Source of the DNA: Methylobacillus methanolivorans
GTDB lineage: Bacteria > Pseudomonadota > Gammaproteobacteria > Burkholderiales > Methylophilaceae
Assembly: GCF_020531845.1 (NCBI RefSeq)
Contig: NZ_JAJAVF010000003.1
Location: 1-64,000, forward strand
Direction of reading: 5' to 3'
DNA length: 64,000 nucleotides
In this document: one piece after another, positions 29,779 through 39,794 of the stretch
How the letters are laid out: every line of letters begins with the position of its first letter
Numbering within the stretch: the first letter of the stretch is position 1
Made by a program: the position numbers and the translations under genes
The notes under the pieces: generated by a model
What the model saw: the letters and a program-made list of their open reading frames with translations, nothing else
Database searches by the model: none
Told to the model about the DNA's origin: nothing

Positions 29779-30690
29779 ATGATCAAACACTACCCCGACG
29801 ACGCCTCCAATAGTTTCCTCAAGCTGCGCAACAGCTTGATCAGCGCCACTGGTAAGGCGATTGGCGACTACAACATGATAGAGGAAGGCGACACAATCCT
29901 CGTCTGCATGAGCGGTGGCAAGGACTCCTACACCATGCTCATGATGTTGCTGGCTTTGCAGGAACGCGCGCCCGTCAATTTCAGGCTTATCGCCATGAAC
30001 CTGGATCAAAAGCAACCGGGCTTCCCCGAGCACATTTTGCCTGCTTACCTCGCACAGCTTGGCGTGGAACACCGTATTGTCGAAGCCGACACCTACTCCA
30101 TCGTCAAGGAAAAGATTCCTGAAGGCAAAACCACTTGCTCGCTGTGTTCGCGCCTACGTCGCGGCATCATCTACCGTACCGCACAAGAGCTTGGAGCAAA
30201 CAAGATCGCCCTCGGCCACCATAGAGACGACATCGTTGAAACCTTGTTCCTCAATATGTTTTTCGGCGCCAAGATGAAGGCCATGCCGCCTAAACTAGCC
30301 ACCAACAAAGGCGAGTTCCACGTTATCCGCCCACTGGCTTATTGCGCAGAAAAAGATATTGCCAGCTATGCACGCAGCATGAGTTTCCCCATCATCCCTT
30401 GCGATCTCTGCGGCTCACAGGAAAACCTGCAACGCCAGAAGGTGAAGGACATGCTGCAAGCCTGGGAACGTGAGCAGCCTGGACGCGTCAACAATATCTT
30501 CCGCGCTATCTGCAATGTAGAGCCATCACACCTGGGTGATACCGATCTTTATGATTTCAAGCATATGTCGCAAACCAAGGTAGAAGACGAAGACCCATTG
30601 TTTGGCGACATCGACAAGGAAAACAATCCGGCCCTGAGCTTGGTTTCTAGCGAAGGTTCGCGCATCGAGTTCAAACGTAACATCGCTTAA
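29779..30690 (+). CDS. ttcA: tRNA 2-thiocytidine biosynthesis protein TtcA
   Basis: This 303-residue PP-loop ATPase has SGGKDS at 45-50, then [10 protein letters not shown] and CDLCGSQ, which supply Fe-S cluster cysteines, and [14 protein letters not shown]. It thiolates C32 of certain tRNAs. It lies 15 nt after the pteridine reductase gene. Confidence 0.95.
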   Translation: MIKHYPDDASNSFLKLRNSLISATGKAIGDYNMIEEGDTILVCMSGGKDSYTMLMMLLALQERAPVNFRLIAMNLDQKQPGFPEHILPAYLAQLGVEHRIVEADTYSIVKEKIPEGKTTCSLCSRLRRGIIYRTAQELGANKIALGHHRDDIVETLFLNMFFGAKMKAMPPKLATNKGEFHVIRPLAYCAEKDIASYARSMSFPIIPCDLCGSQENLQRQKVKDMLQAWEREQPGRVNNIFRAICNVEPSHLGDTDLYDFKHMSQTKVEDEDPLFGDIDKENNPALSLVSSEGSRIEFKRNIA

Positions 30691-30704
30691 ACACTCCCTC
30701 CAAA

Positions 30705-30752
30705 ACAAGAAAGTGCTGTCGGCAAGCACCTAAATTTACAGCGCTTTCTTGT
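30705..30752 (+). promoter_or_regulatory. Long 15-bp inverted repeat between ttcA and topA
   Basis: ACAAGAAAGTGCTGT and ACAGCGCTTTCTTGT pair with one G-U over 15 bp around an 18-nt loop, starting 14 nt after the ttcA stop. No T-run follows. It may be a terminator without a T tract, a processing site or a topA leader element. Confidence 0.5.
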
Positions 30753-30809
30753 GTAGCAAGCAATTTACTCTTATCATCTGCCGCTCCGCATCCCACAAAT
30801 TGTGTGTCC

Positions 30810-33359
30810 ATGTCAAAACTGCTGATCGTTGAATCACCTTCCAAAGCCAAGACCCTGCAAAAATATCTGGGCAAGGATTTTGAGGTTCTGGCCTCTTATG
30901 GACACGTGCGCGACCTGATTCCCAAGACGGGAGCCGTCGATCCGGAGCATGACTTCGCCATGAAGTATGAAGTGATCGACCGCAACTCGCGCCATGTGGA
31001 TGCCATTGCCAAAGCAGTCAAGAATGCCGATGCCATCTACCTCGCCACCGACCCGGATCGCGAAGGAGAAGCTATTTCCTGGCATATTGCCGAAATCCTC
31101 AAAAGCAAGAAGCTGCTTAAGGACAAGCTGCTGAAACGCGTGGTGTTTCACGAAATCACCAAGAATGCGGTACAGCACGCGATTGACGAACCGCGCGACA
31201 TCTCCATGCCGCTGGTCAACGCCCAGCAGGCGCGTCGGGCGCTGGATTACCTGGTTGGCTTTAACCTGTCGCCATTGCTCTGGAAGAAAATCCGTCGCGG
31301 CCTCTCCGCTGGCCGCGTGCAAAGCCCGGCGCTACGCCTGATTGTCGAACGCGAGCTCGAAATCGAGGCCTTCACCAGCCAGGAATACTGGACTATCCAC
31401 CTCGAATCAGCCAAACACCAGCATGTGTTCGATGCCAGGCTGGTACAGCTTGATGGTCAGAAGGTAGAGCAATTTACCGTCACCAGCCAGGAGCAACAAC
31501 AAGGCATTGTCGGCAAACTGCTCGCCGCCAGCGCTGGCAAGACCACGGTTACACGTGTCGAAAAGAAACAGCGCAGCCGCAGTCCGGCAGCACCATTCAC
31601 AACTTCCACGTTGCAACAGGAAGCCGTGCGCAAGCTGGGCTTCACCACCAGCCGCACCATGCGCGTCGCACAGCAACTGTATGAAGGTATCGACATCGGT
31701 AGCGGCACTGTCGGCCTCATTACGTATATGCGTACCGACAGCTTCAGCCTGGCCGCCGAAGCGGTGATGCAGATTCGTGACTATATCAAGAAAAATTTTG
31801 CTGCCGACTACCTGCCAAAGTCGCCCATCATGTATAAGACCAAGGCGAAGAATGCACAGGAAGCGCACGAGGCGATACGCCCGACCGATATTACGCGTAC
31901 TCCAGCCAGCGTTCGTGCCTACCTGACGGATGAGCAGTTCAAGCTGTATGAAATGATTTGGAAGCGCGCATTAGCATGCCAGATGACGCAGGCCAAATTT
32001 GATGCTGTGAGTATAGACCTTGCGGTTGGCAGTGAGGCCAATCTGTTCCGTGCCACTGGCCAGACTCTGGTATTCCCGGGCTTTATTGCTGTTTACATGG
32101 AAGGTGTGGACGACGAGGAAGAAGAAGGCGAAAGCAAGCTGCCACACCTGGAAACAGGTGAAGTGCTCGCGGTGCAGAAAATCTTTGGTGACCAGCACTT
32201 CACCGAACCGCCACCACGCTATTCTGAAGCCAGTTTGGTCAAGGCTCTGGAAGAATTCGGTATTGGCCGTCCTTCCACTTATGCCAGCATCATTTCTACC
32301 CTGCAAGACCGCGAATATGTCCTGCTCGATAAAAAGCGCTTCACACCTACGGATGTAGGCCGCGTGGTGAACAAATTTCTCACTGAGCACTTCACACGCT
32401 ATGTCGACTACGGCTTTACTGCCAACCTCGAAAACGAGCTTGACGATATCGCCGAAGGCGGACGTGAATGGATTCCTGTGCTCAATGATTTCTGGCAAGG
32501 CTTCAGCAACCAGATTCAGGAAAAAAGCAATGTAGAGCGTCCTGGCGTGGAAGTGCTGGACGAGCCATGCCCGAAATGTGGCAAACCGCTGCAATCGCGT
32601 CTCGGGCGCTTTGGCAAGTTTATTGGCTGCTCAGGCTTCCCCGAGTGCGACTATATCCGCAACCCAAGCGCCAATAGCAACAACAACGAACCAACAGTCA
32701 TCGGTCAAGAGCCGGAAAGTGGCAAAGATATCCTCTTGCTCAATGGCCCCTATGGTCCTTACCTACAAATCGGCCTACCCGAAGCAGACAGCAAGAAAAA
32801 ACCGAAGCGTGTGAGCATTCCCAAGGAAATCTCTGCGGCCAGCATAGATATGGAGACTGCGCTAAAACTGATCGCATTGCCACGCGACCTGGGCCAACAC
32901 CCAGAAACCGGCAAGAAAATCGTTGCCAACATCGGGCGCTTTGGACCTTATGTCAATCATGACGGCAAGTTCAAATCCATTCCCAAGAGCGACAGCGTTT
33001 TTGACATTGATATGCCACGCGCGGTTGAGCTATTGGCGCAAGCCAACGCAGGCCCTGCGCCAATCAAGGAACTCGGCGCTCACCCAACGGAAGAAGGGAC
33101 GATTGCCATCTACTCAGGACGCTTCGGCCCCTACGTACAACACGGCAAGCTACGCGCGACGCTACCCAAAAGCCAGGAACCTGAAAGCCTGACCATGGAG
33201 CAGGCCCTGGAACTGTTGGCAGCCAAGGCGGCCAAGGATGCTCCCGCCAAGAAAACCAAGGCGACTTCCAAGGCTTCAGCGAAGAAAGCCACCACCAGCA
33301 CAAAAGCCAAGAAATCCACGACCACGACACGCAAGAAAAAAACCGCGGACGACGAGTAA
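30810..33359 (+). CDS. topA: DNA topoisomerase I
   Basis: This 849-residue type IA topoisomerase has a TOPRIM domain (LIVESPSKAKT, ATDPDREGEAISWH), the active-site tyrosine Tyr306 in GLITYMRTDS, one four-cysteine zinc motif (CPKCGKP...CSGFPECDY), then cysteine-free C-terminal repeats around NIGRFGPYV and SGRFGPYVQHG. The last 40 residues are a Lys/Ala/Thr-rich basic tail. It relaxes negative supercoils. The ATG is two codons inside an in-frame GTG. Confidence 0.96.
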   Translation: MSKLLIVESPSKAKTLQKYLGKDFEVLASYGHVRDLIPKTGAVDPEHDFAMKYEVIDRNSRHVDAIAKAVKNADAIYLATDPDREGEAISWHIAEILKSKKLLKDKLLKRVVFHEITKNAVQHAIDEPRDISMPLVNAQQARRALDYLVGFNLSPLLWKKIRRGLSAGRVQSPALRLIVERELEIEAFTSQEYWTIHLESAKHQHVFDARLVQLDGQKVEQFTVTSQEQQQGIVGKLLAASAGKTTVTRVEKKQRSRSPAAPFTTSTLQQEAVRKLGFTTSRTMRVAQQLYEGIDIGSGTVGLITYMRTDSFSLAAEAVMQIRDYIKKNFAADYLPKSPIMYKTKAKNAQEAHEAIRPTDITRTPASVRAYLTDEQFKLYEMIWKRALACQMTQAKFDAVSIDLAVGSEANLFRATGQTLVFPGFIAVYMEGVDDEEEEGESKLPHLETGEVLAVQKIFGDQHFTEPPPRYSEASLVKALEEFGIGRPSTYASIISTLQDREYVLLDKKRFTPTDVGRVVNKFLTEHFTRYVDYGFTANLENELDDIAEGGREWIPVLNDFWQGFSNQIQEKSNVERPGVEVLDEPCPKCGKPLQSRLGRFGKFIGCSGFPECDYIRNPSANSNNNEPTVIGQEPESGKDILLLNGPYGPYLQIGLPEADSKKKPKRVSIPKEISAASIDMETALKLIALPRDLGQHPETGKKIVANIGRFGPYVNHDGKFKSIPKSDSVFDIDMPRAVELLAQANAGPAPIKELGAHPTEEGTIAIYSGRFGPYVQHGKLRATLPKSQEPESLTMEQALELLAAKAAKDAPAKKTKATSKASAKKATTSTKAKKSTTTTRKKKTADDE

Positions 33360-33384
33360 CATCGCCACAGGAATTCAAGGCAAT

Positions 33385-33410
33385 AAAAAAGCGGCTTATG
33401 CCGCTTTTTT
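33385..33410. terminator. Bidirectional terminator between topA and the endopeptidase gene
   Basis: AAAAAAGCGGC and GCCGCTTTTTT form an 11-bp stem with loop TTAT. T-runs occur on both strands between converging genes. Confidence 0.85.
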
Positions 33411-33448
33411 ATTATTCCTCAGATATTAATTCAACTAGGCTTCATCGA

Positions 33449-34468
33449 CTAGCTCGCGTGACGATGGTTAGTACTGCTTTCTATCCATTTGCGGATTTTC
33501 TGGGCATCACCTACACGGGCATTTTTGCTGAAAGAATCCAGCAAGACGATGATAAGCGGCTGCCCACCCACTTGAGCCTGCATGACCAAACAACGCCCGG
33601 CTTCGTTGATATAGCCAGTCTTGGATAGTCCAATCACCCAGTCGCTATTACGCACCAGTACATTGCTATTCACGTATTGCAAGGGTGCTCGCGTGTTGCT
33701 CACAGGCACCGCATAAGAGCTGCTGGTCGATACATGTCGAATCTCGGGATATTGATATGCAGCACGCACCATTTTCACCAAGTCTTCTGCAGTCGAGACA
33801 TTGGCACTGTTCAAGCCAGTGGGGTCAGCAAAGCGAGAATGCAACATCCCCAGCTGCAATGCCTTGGCATTCATCGCTGCGACAAATGATTCAACACCGC
33901 CTGGGTAATGACGTCCCAGCGCTGAAGCTGCACGGTTTTCAGAAGCCATCAGCGCCAGCTGCAACATTTCTGCACGTGTCAGGGCAGCACCAATCGGCAT
34001 GCGCGAACCAGTACCCTTGAGAGTATCAATGTCTTCACGCGTCACATGCAGTTTTTCGTCCATATCCAATCGAGCGTCCAGCACCACCATCGCCGTCATC
34101 AGCTTGGTCAGGGAAGCGATGGGAGAAGCAATATCAGTGCCCTTGGCATAGAGGATCTCGCCTGAATCCTGATTCACGATCATGGCCTTGCTTGAAGCCA
34201 GCTTCAAGCCAGCCGCATCATCCTTGAATACGCCTGCACTTGGGCTTGCCACAGCAACAGCACTGTTTGAACGTATCGTACTGATGATACGACCACTCGC
34301 CTCATTTTTCTTGGCGACTTTGGTCTTGGTTTTTTTCTGCGCAACGACCTTTTTGCTCGCCTTGGTTTTGCTGGCAGCTGTCTTTTGCGGCTTTTTGTCT
34401 GCCGCATAAGACAATACGGGCGGCATGCACAACGCCAGCATTGTCAGTAATAGTGTAATTTTACGCAT
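33449..34468 (-). CDS. pbpG: D-alanyl-D-alanine endopeptidase (PBP7/PbpG type)
   Basis: The 339-residue penicillin-binding protein has a signal peptide, a Lys/Ala-rich linker (about 22-60), and the three S11 peptidase motifs: SLTK, SEN and KTG (LSKTGYI). This family cuts D-Ala-meso-DAP cross-links in peptidoglycan. The low-complexity basic linker is longer than usual. DacA-type carboxypeptidase activity cannot be excluded from sequence alone. Confidence 0.88.
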   Translation of the reverse strand: MRKITLLLTMLALCMPPVLSYAADKKPQKTAASKTKASKKVVAQKKTKTKVAKKNEASGRIISTIRSNSAVAVASPSAGVFKDDAAGLKLASSKAMIVNQDSGEILYAKGTDIASPIASLTKLMTAMVVLDARLDMDEKLHVTREDIDTLKGTGSRMPIGAALTRAEMLQLALMASENRAASALGRHYPGGVESFVAAMNAKALQLGMLHSRFADPTGLNSANVSTAEDLVKMVRAAYQYPEIRHVSTSSSYAVPVSNTRAPLQYVNSNVLVRNSDWVIGLSKTGYINEAGRCLVMQAQVGGQPLIIVLLDSFSKNARVGDAQKIRKWIESSTNHRHAS

Positions 34469-34650
34469 GATGTCACGCCCACCCCGTTCAATGGTCGAGA
34501 AGAATAATATCCAAAAAACTTTGATTTGTCATTTACATAGCAACGGAAGTTTATAAACTTTCTTAATAGAGAATCATAAAAAAATCTCGCGATACACTGA
34601 CTTAGCTGGTTTATGCGAAAATAAGACGATATTTATCTTCTGAGCTTTCC

Positions 34651-35022
34651 ATGAAAATCCCTGAGCATTTGCAATATACCGCTGAACATCTATGGGTACG
34701 CCCACATGAGGATGGATTCTGGCTGGCTGGCATCACCGATTATGCACAAGACTTGCTGGGCGATATTGTCTATGTAGAAGCCCCGAAGCCCGGGAGCCAT
34801 ATAGCCGAGGGCCAGCCTTGCGGTTTGGTAGAATCAGTCAAGACCGGCTCCGACTTGCATGCCCCGCTCAACGCAACCGTGATCGCAATCAATGAAGCAT
34901 TGCAAAGTACGCCAGAAAACATCAACGATAAACCGTATGACGCCTGGATATTCTCTTTTCAGCCTGATAATGAACCCACAGGTCTGTTAAGCGCGGCTGA
35001 ATATCAAGCCCTCTTGGGCTAA
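34651..35022 (+). CDS. gcvH: Glycine cleavage system H protein
   Basis: This 123-residue lipoyl-domain protein has HLWVRPHEDGFWLAGITDYAQ and the lipoylation site VESVKTGSDLHAP with Lys64. It shuttles the methylamine group between P and T proteins. No gcvT or gcvP is nearby, so the gene stands alone. Its stop overlaps the end of a converging gene by 4 nt. Confidence 0.92.
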   Translation: MKIPEHLQYTAEHLWVRPHEDGFWLAGITDYAQDLLGDIVYVEAPKPGSHIAEGQPCGLVESVKTGSDLHAPLNATVIAINEALQSTPENINDKPYDAWIFSFQPDNEPTGLLSAAEYQALLG

Positions 35023-35555
35023 TCCTTTTTCAGCGCTTCAACCACGCGCTCACGCAAGCTATGCGCCAGGGCCTTTTCTACCTCGGCGCTGAGCTTGGGA
35101 GTTAAGGCCTGCATTTCCTTCGCAAGGGCATCCTGAATGGCCTGGGCAATCACAGGTTGCATATCAGCCATCACCGCCTCGGCGAGCTCTTGGCGCGCAA
35201 GTAGTAATTGCGGGTGCATTGCCTCCGGTTGGGCAAACAACGGCTCATCCGCAAACTCGTCGTCGTCCTCCACATCAGCAGGCAGAAATTTTATGCCAGA
35301 TTCCTGGGGATGCTCACCCTCCGCTGATATTGCTAATGATGCAGCCGCCGCAAGTTCAGCTTGTTCGGCATTCGCATAATAAGGCGCCAGCCACTGCTCA
35401 ATCTCCACCGCACTGAACGCGCCGCTCCCTGCATATACATCCGTCAGCACAGGTACTTCATCCTCAGCAACTGGCGCAGAGACAGCTGCTGCACCGCTCA
35501 GTGCATGGATGCGCCGCAGCACCAGCGCCAGTTCATCTTGAGGTTGATCACTCAT
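35019..35555 (-). CDS. Hypothetical protein following holC
   Basis: The 178-residue protein is acidic and alanine-rich, with no signal peptide or membrane segment. The N-terminus is DELALVLRRIHALSGAAA, the middle is acidic and probably disordered (DVEDDDEFADEP), and the C-terminal about 60 residues are predicted long helices (ELAEAVMADMQPVIAQAIQD). It follows holC by 15 nt in a pepA-holC-orf unit, which hints at a DNA replication or polymerase accessory role, but no function is known. Confidence 0.7.
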   Translation of the reverse strand: MSDQPQDELALVLRRIHALSGAAAVSAPVAEDEVPVLTDVYAGSGAFSAVEIEQWLAPYYANAEQAELAAAASLAISAEGEHPQESGIKFLPADVEDDDEFADEPLFAQPEAMHPQLLLARQELAEAVMADMQPVIAQAIQDALAKEMQALTPKLSAEVEKALAHSLRERVVEALKKD

Positions 35556-35570
35556 GAAATACTCTTTTCA

Positions 35571-35999
35571 TCATAAAGCCGCGCCAGTAGCATCGAATGT
35601 ACGGATTTCGTAACCGCGATCCCGGTAGAAACGGAAACGCTCACGTGCTGCAGCACGGTCATCCTCGTCCAAACCCACAACTTCAATCAATCGCTTGAAG
35701 CGACTAAAGAACGGTGGATACTGCCTGTCCAGATTGATCAGGATGTCATCATGCGGCAAAGGATCATGACGCCAATCGATAATGATCGGCGTCTCGGCCG
35801 CACGCGGATGCGTAGCATGACAATGCGGCAGGAAGCCGATGGGAGGATTACTCCAGAACAATGTCCCTAACTTCTCCGCTTCCTGCTGAGTAGCAGTCAA
35901 CACCATCAGTCGCCGCCCACGCTGGGCAGCGCGACTACTGAGATCGGCCACATGCAAGGCCTTGTTTGGCACGTTGAAAAAGAAATCTACCCGGGTCAT
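35571..35999 (-). CDS. holC: DNA polymerase III subunit chi
   Basis: This 142-residue protein starts TRVDFFFNVPNKALHVADL and has RRLMVLTATQQEAEKL, TLFWSNPPIGFLPH and FKRLIEVVGLDEDDR, the HolC pattern. Chi links the clamp loader to single-strand binding protein. It follows pepA by 6 nt, a conserved order. Confidence 0.94.
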   Translation of the reverse strand: MTRVDFFFNVPNKALHVADLSSRAAQRGRRLMVLTATQQEAEKLGTLFWSNPPIGFLPHCHATHPRAAETPIIIDWRHDPLPHDDILINLDRQYPPFFSRFKRLIEVVGLDEDDRAAARERFRFYRDRGYEIRTFDATGAAL

Positions 36000-36005
36000 G
36001 CGCCT

Positions 36006-37496
36006 TTACTTCCCAGCGCGCTGTTTGAGGAACTCGGTCAACAGCGGCACTGGACGTCCCGTGGCACCTTTATCCTTGCCGGATTTCCAGGCAGTGCCGG
36101 CAATATCCAGATGCGCCCAGTCATATTTCTTGGCAAAACGCGACAAGAAACATGCTGCGGTGATACTGCCACCGGCCCTGCCACCAATGTTGGCCATATC
36201 AGCAAAATTGCTATCGAGCTGAGGCTGATAATCATCCCAGAGCGGTAAACGCCATGCGCGATCCTGTGCTTCGTTGCCTGCTTGCAGCAGCTCATCAGCC
36301 AAATCATCCTTGTTGCTAAACAAGCCACTGGCATGATGACCCAATGCGATCACGCAAGCACCTGTCAGGGTGGCCACATCAACCACGGCTTGCGGCTCAA
36401 AGCGTTCAGCATAGGTCAAGGCATCGCACAGAATCAGGCGACCTTCGGCATCGGTATTCAAGACCTCAATCGTCTGGCCGGACATGCTGGTCAGTACATC
36501 ACCGGGGCGCGTCGCATTACCGTCAGGCATATTCTCGCAAGTCGGGATAATACCAACCACGTTGAGTGGCAAGCCCAGCTCGGCAATTGCCTTGAAGGTA
36601 CCTAGCACACTGGCAGCCCCACACATGTCGTACTTCATCTCGTCCATGTCGGCACCTGGCTTGAGCGAAATACCACCGGTATCGAAGGTAATCCCCTTGC
36701 CCACCAGTACGACAGGCTTCTGCGCTTTCTTGCCTTTTTTGTGCTGCAGCACGATAAGTTTGGGTGGCTGTACACTGCCCTTGGTCACACCCAGGAAGGA
36801 ACCCATGCCCAGCTTCTCGATATCAGCCTGTTCCAGCACCTCGACTTGTAGCCCGTGGCTTTTAACCAATGCCTTGGCCTGTTCAGCAAGATACGTAGGG
36901 GTACAGTAATTCGGTGCCAGGTTGCCAAGATCCTTGGCAAAGCTGATACCAGAGGCCAAAGCCTTACCCTGCTTGATCCCCTCGTTGCCAGCCGCCACAT
37001 CACCGCGCTGGGCAACATGCACCTGTAATTTGGCAATGCCTTTCTTGCCATTCGTTGCCTTGCTCTTGAATCGGTCAAAACGATACGTACTGTCCTCTGC
37101 CACTTCTACCACCTGGGAAACACACCAGGTCACATCGCGCTTCTTGACTGATAATTCAGCAAGGAATGTCGCGACATCTGCATCTTCCAGGTTACCCAGC
37201 GCCTTGATAGAGGCGCGTACAGCCTGGCGATAGTTGCGTTCGTTGAGTTCACGCTCCTTGCCCAGCCCTACCAGTAGCACACGGCTGGCTGCTACACCGG
37301 GAATGGAATGCAACAACACCGTGGAACCGGGCTTGCCATCAATATCCCCGGCTCGCAGGATATTGGTCAAATAGCCATCGGAGACACGATCCAGCGCCTC
37401 AGCCGCAGTGGAAAGCTTGCGTGCTTCAAACACGCCAACCACGACGCAATCTTTACGCTGTTTTTCCGGAGTACCACTTTTTATGCTAAATTCCAT
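36006..37496 (-). CDS. pepA: Leucyl aminopeptidase PepA
   Basis: The 496-residue M17 peptidase has the two-metal active site: VGKGITFDTGGISLKPGADM, CENMPDGNATRPGDV and the signature NTDAEGRLIL, then DVATLTGAC. It removes N-terminal residues and in enterics also binds DNA at Xer sites. It is divergent from lptF with a 95-bp gap, as in many proteobacteria. Confidence 0.96.
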   Translation of the reverse strand: MEFSIKSGTPEKQRKDCVVVGVFEARKLSTAAEALDRVSDGYLTNILRAGDIDGKPGSTVLLHSIPGVAASRVLLVGLGKERELNERNYRQAVRASIKALGNLEDADVATFLAELSVKKRDVTWCVSQVVEVAEDSTYRFDRFKSKATNGKKGIAKLQVHVAQRGDVAAGNEGIKQGKALASGISFAKDLGNLAPNYCTPTYLAEQAKALVKSHGLQVEVLEQADIEKLGMGSFLGVTKGSVQPPKLIVLQHKKGKKAQKPVVLVGKGITFDTGGISLKPGADMDEMKYDMCGAASVLGTFKAIAELGLPLNVVGIIPTCENMPDGNATRPGDVLTSMSGQTIEVLNTDAEGRLILCDALTYAERFEPQAVVDVATLTGACVIALGHHASGLFSNKDDLADELLQAGNEAQDRAWRLPLWDDYQPQLDSNFADMANIGGRAGGSITAACFLSRFAKKYDWAHLDIAGTAWKSGKDKGATGRPVPLLTEFLKQRAGK

Positions 37497-37591
37497 TCCT
37501 TGATCCTTAAGATTAAAGCCTTCTGAATTATCCCGCGTTTTCGCGGTAAATCAACCTCAATTGCGGAATCTGGACTACCTGTTTTTCTAAG

Positions 37592-38677
37592 ATGCTCTTC
37601 AAACGCTCACTCCTGCAAGAGCTAGTCACCACTGCCATTGGCGGCTTTATGGTGCTGTTCGGCATTGTCATCGCCCAGCGCGTAGCCTATTACATTGGCA
37701 TTGCAGCAAAAGGCAGCCTAGCCAGCGATGCCATTAATACCCTGCTCGGCTTCAGCATGCTGAAGTTCTTGCCCATGATGCTATCACTCACGCTCTTCCT
37801 GGCTGTCCTGCTTACTTTATCGCGCTGGCACCGCGACAGTGAGATGGTGGTCTGGTTCAGCTCAGGGCAAGGGTTGTCCAGCTGGATTCGTCCTGTCCTG
37901 ACTTTTGGCGTACCCGTTATTGTCGTCATTACCTTCCTCAGCCTGTTTGTCACGCCATGGGCAACCAACAAGGGAGCTGAATTCCGTGACCAACTGAAAA
38001 GCCGTGATGAGCTATCTTCCATCAGCCCCGGCGTATTCAAGGAATCACGCCAGGCTGATCGTGTGTTCTTTGTGGAAAGCTTTGATGAGCTAGGCAATAT
38101 CGTCAAGAATATCTTTGTGCAATCCATGCAGCACCAAAAGCTCGGCATCATCGTGGCTGCTCGCGGACATCGAGAGACCGCAGAGAACAACGACAATTTT
38201 CTCGTGATGCAAAATGGCCGCCGTTATGAAGGCACCCCCAACACTGCGGAATACTCGATTACCGAATTCGAGCGCTACGCTATCCGCATCGAGCCTGCGG
38301 AAGTCCAGCAGCAACCCCCCAATACACAATCCAAAAGCAGCCTGGATCTATTCAACGAACACAGCCTGGATAGTAATGCAGAACTACAATGGCGCCTTGC
38401 CATCCCTATTTCCGCATTTGTATTGATCCTGTTGGCCATTCCACTGAGCTTTGTTGACCCGCGCTCAGGTCGCTCTGCTAACCTGATGATGGCTCTGCTG
38501 ATCTATATTGTGTATAACAACCTGCTCAGCATCCTGCAAGCCTGGCTGGCACAGGGGAAAATCCCTACCATGGTTGGCCTGTGGCCAGTGCATGCATTCT
38601 TCCTGTTGCTGACATTCTGGATGTTCTATCGCCGTTTGTTCCAGCTACCGTTCCTGCCACGCCTGTGGCGCAAATAA
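37592..38677 (+). CDS. lptF: LPS export permease LptF
   Basis: This 361-residue YjgP/YjgQ protein has six membrane segments flanking a periplasmic jelly-roll domain (about 135-260), with FKRSLLQELVTTAIGGFMVLFG and PRSGRSANLMMALLIYIVYNNLLS. With LptG and LptB it extracts LPS from the inner membrane. lptG follows after 7 nt. Confidence 0.95.
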   Translation: MLFKRSLLQELVTTAIGGFMVLFGIVIAQRVAYYIGIAAKGSLASDAINTLLGFSMLKFLPMMLSLTLFLAVLLTLSRWHRDSEMVVWFSSGQGLSSWIRPVLTFGVPVIVVITFLSLFVTPWATNKGAEFRDQLKSRDELSSISPGVFKESRQADRVFFVESFDELGNIVKNIFVQSMQHQKLGIIVAARGHRETAENNDNFLVMQNGRRYEGTPNTAEYSITEFERYAIRIEPAEVQQQPPNTQSKSSLDLFNEHSLDSNAELQWRLAIPISAFVLILLAIPLSFVDPRSGRSANLMMALLIYIVYNNLLSILQAWLAQGKIPTMVGLWPVHAFFLLLTFWMFYRRLFQLPFLPRLWRK

Positions 38678-38684
38678 TATTGCG

Positions 38685-39755
38685 ATGAAACTACTCAACC
38701 GCTATCTTGCCCAGGAAATCATTTCCAGCATCATGCTGATCATGCTGGGGTTGCTGGCCATGTTTTCCTTCTTTGACCTGATTCAGGAGCTGGAAAGCCT
38801 GGGCCAGGGCAGTTACGGCATCGGCAAGGTCTTGCTCTACGTATTGCTCAGCGCACCCGGCCACGTCTATGAAGTAGTGCCCGTCGCAGTGCTCGTGGGC
38901 ACCATGTATTCCTTGGGCCAGTTTTCACGCTACTCCGAACTGATCATCCTGCGCGTTAGTGGCATCTCCATCCGAAAAATCGCTTTCTCCCTACTACGCG
39001 TAGGTCTGGTATTCGCCGTGCTGACTTTCCTGGTTGGCGAACTCATTGCACCTTTGAGCGAAAAAGCCGCGCAACGCATCCGCATCCAGGCGACTGACTC
39101 CGTTGTGGCACAAGACTTCCGTTCAGGGCTCTGGGTAAAGGATGGCAACAGCTTCGTCAATGTGCAGACCGTCATGCCAGACGCCTCGCTCATGAATATC
39201 AACATCTATGAATTCGACAACGAATTCCGCCTGCGCACCATCAGCAACGCCAAAGATGGCAGCTTTGACGGTAAGAACTGGAATCTGCATCAAGTCACGC
39301 AAACCCATTTTGAAGAGCAGAAAATCCGTACCAACATGTTCCCGGAAGCCACCTGGCAATCCTTGATTCGTCCGGAATTGCTCAATGTACTGCTGGTGGT
39401 GCCGGAAAAGATGTCTGCGTGGAATTTATATTTCTACATCAACCACCTGACGAGCAACAAGCAGAAAACCTCTCGCCACCAGATCGCACTCTGGTCGAAA
39501 ATGATCTATCCCTTGGCCTGTCTGGTGATGGTCATCCTGGCCTTGCCTTTCGGTTTCGTGCAGCAACGCTCAAGCTCGGCAAGCACCAAGATTTTTGCAG
39601 GGATCATGCTGGGGATCGTATATCAAGTATTGAACCGGGTATTTGTACACCTGGGCTTGCTCAATGACTGGTCGCCATTATTCAGCGCAGTCATGCCGAC
39701 CTTGCTCTTCATGATGGCAGGCATCTTCATGTTGTACTGGGTGGAACGTAGATAA
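38685..39755 (+). CDS. lptG: LPS export permease LptG
   Basis: The 356-residue partner of LptF begins MKLLNRYLAQEIISSIMLIML and shares six membrane segments and the periplasmic domain; QQRSSSASTKIFAGIMLGIVYQVLNRV is the conserved C-terminal part. It is co-transcribed with lptF. Confidence 0.95.
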   Translation: MKLLNRYLAQEIISSIMLIMLGLLAMFSFFDLIQELESLGQGSYGIGKVLLYVLLSAPGHVYEVVPVAVLVGTMYSLGQFSRYSELIILRVSGISIRKIAFSLLRVGLVFAVLTFLVGELIAPLSEKAAQRIRIQATDSVVAQDFRSGLWVKDGNSFVNVQTVMPDASLMNINIYEFDNEFRLRTISNAKDGSFDGKNWNLHQVTQTHFEEQKIRTNMFPEATWQSLIRPELLNVLLVVPEKMSAWNLYFYINHLTSNKQKTSRHQIALWSKMIYPLACLVMVILALPFGFVQQRSSSASTKIFAGIMLGIVYQVLNRVFVHLGLLNDWSPLFSAVMPTLLFMMAGIFMLYWVERR

Positions 39756-39760
39756 AAGTA

Positions 39761-39788
39761 AAAAGCCGTATGCATGACATACGGCTTT
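39761..39788. terminator. Bidirectional terminator after lptG
   Basis: AAAAGCCGTATG and CATACGGCTTT form an 11-bp stem with loop CATGA, between two converging operons. Confidence 0.8.
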
Positions 39789-39794
39789 CTTGCG

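Noticed and set aside
32560..33359. A fused extra protein at the topA C-terminus
   Set aside because: The cysteine-free repeats and Lys-rich tail belong to the known C-terminal layout of this topoisomerase I subtype.
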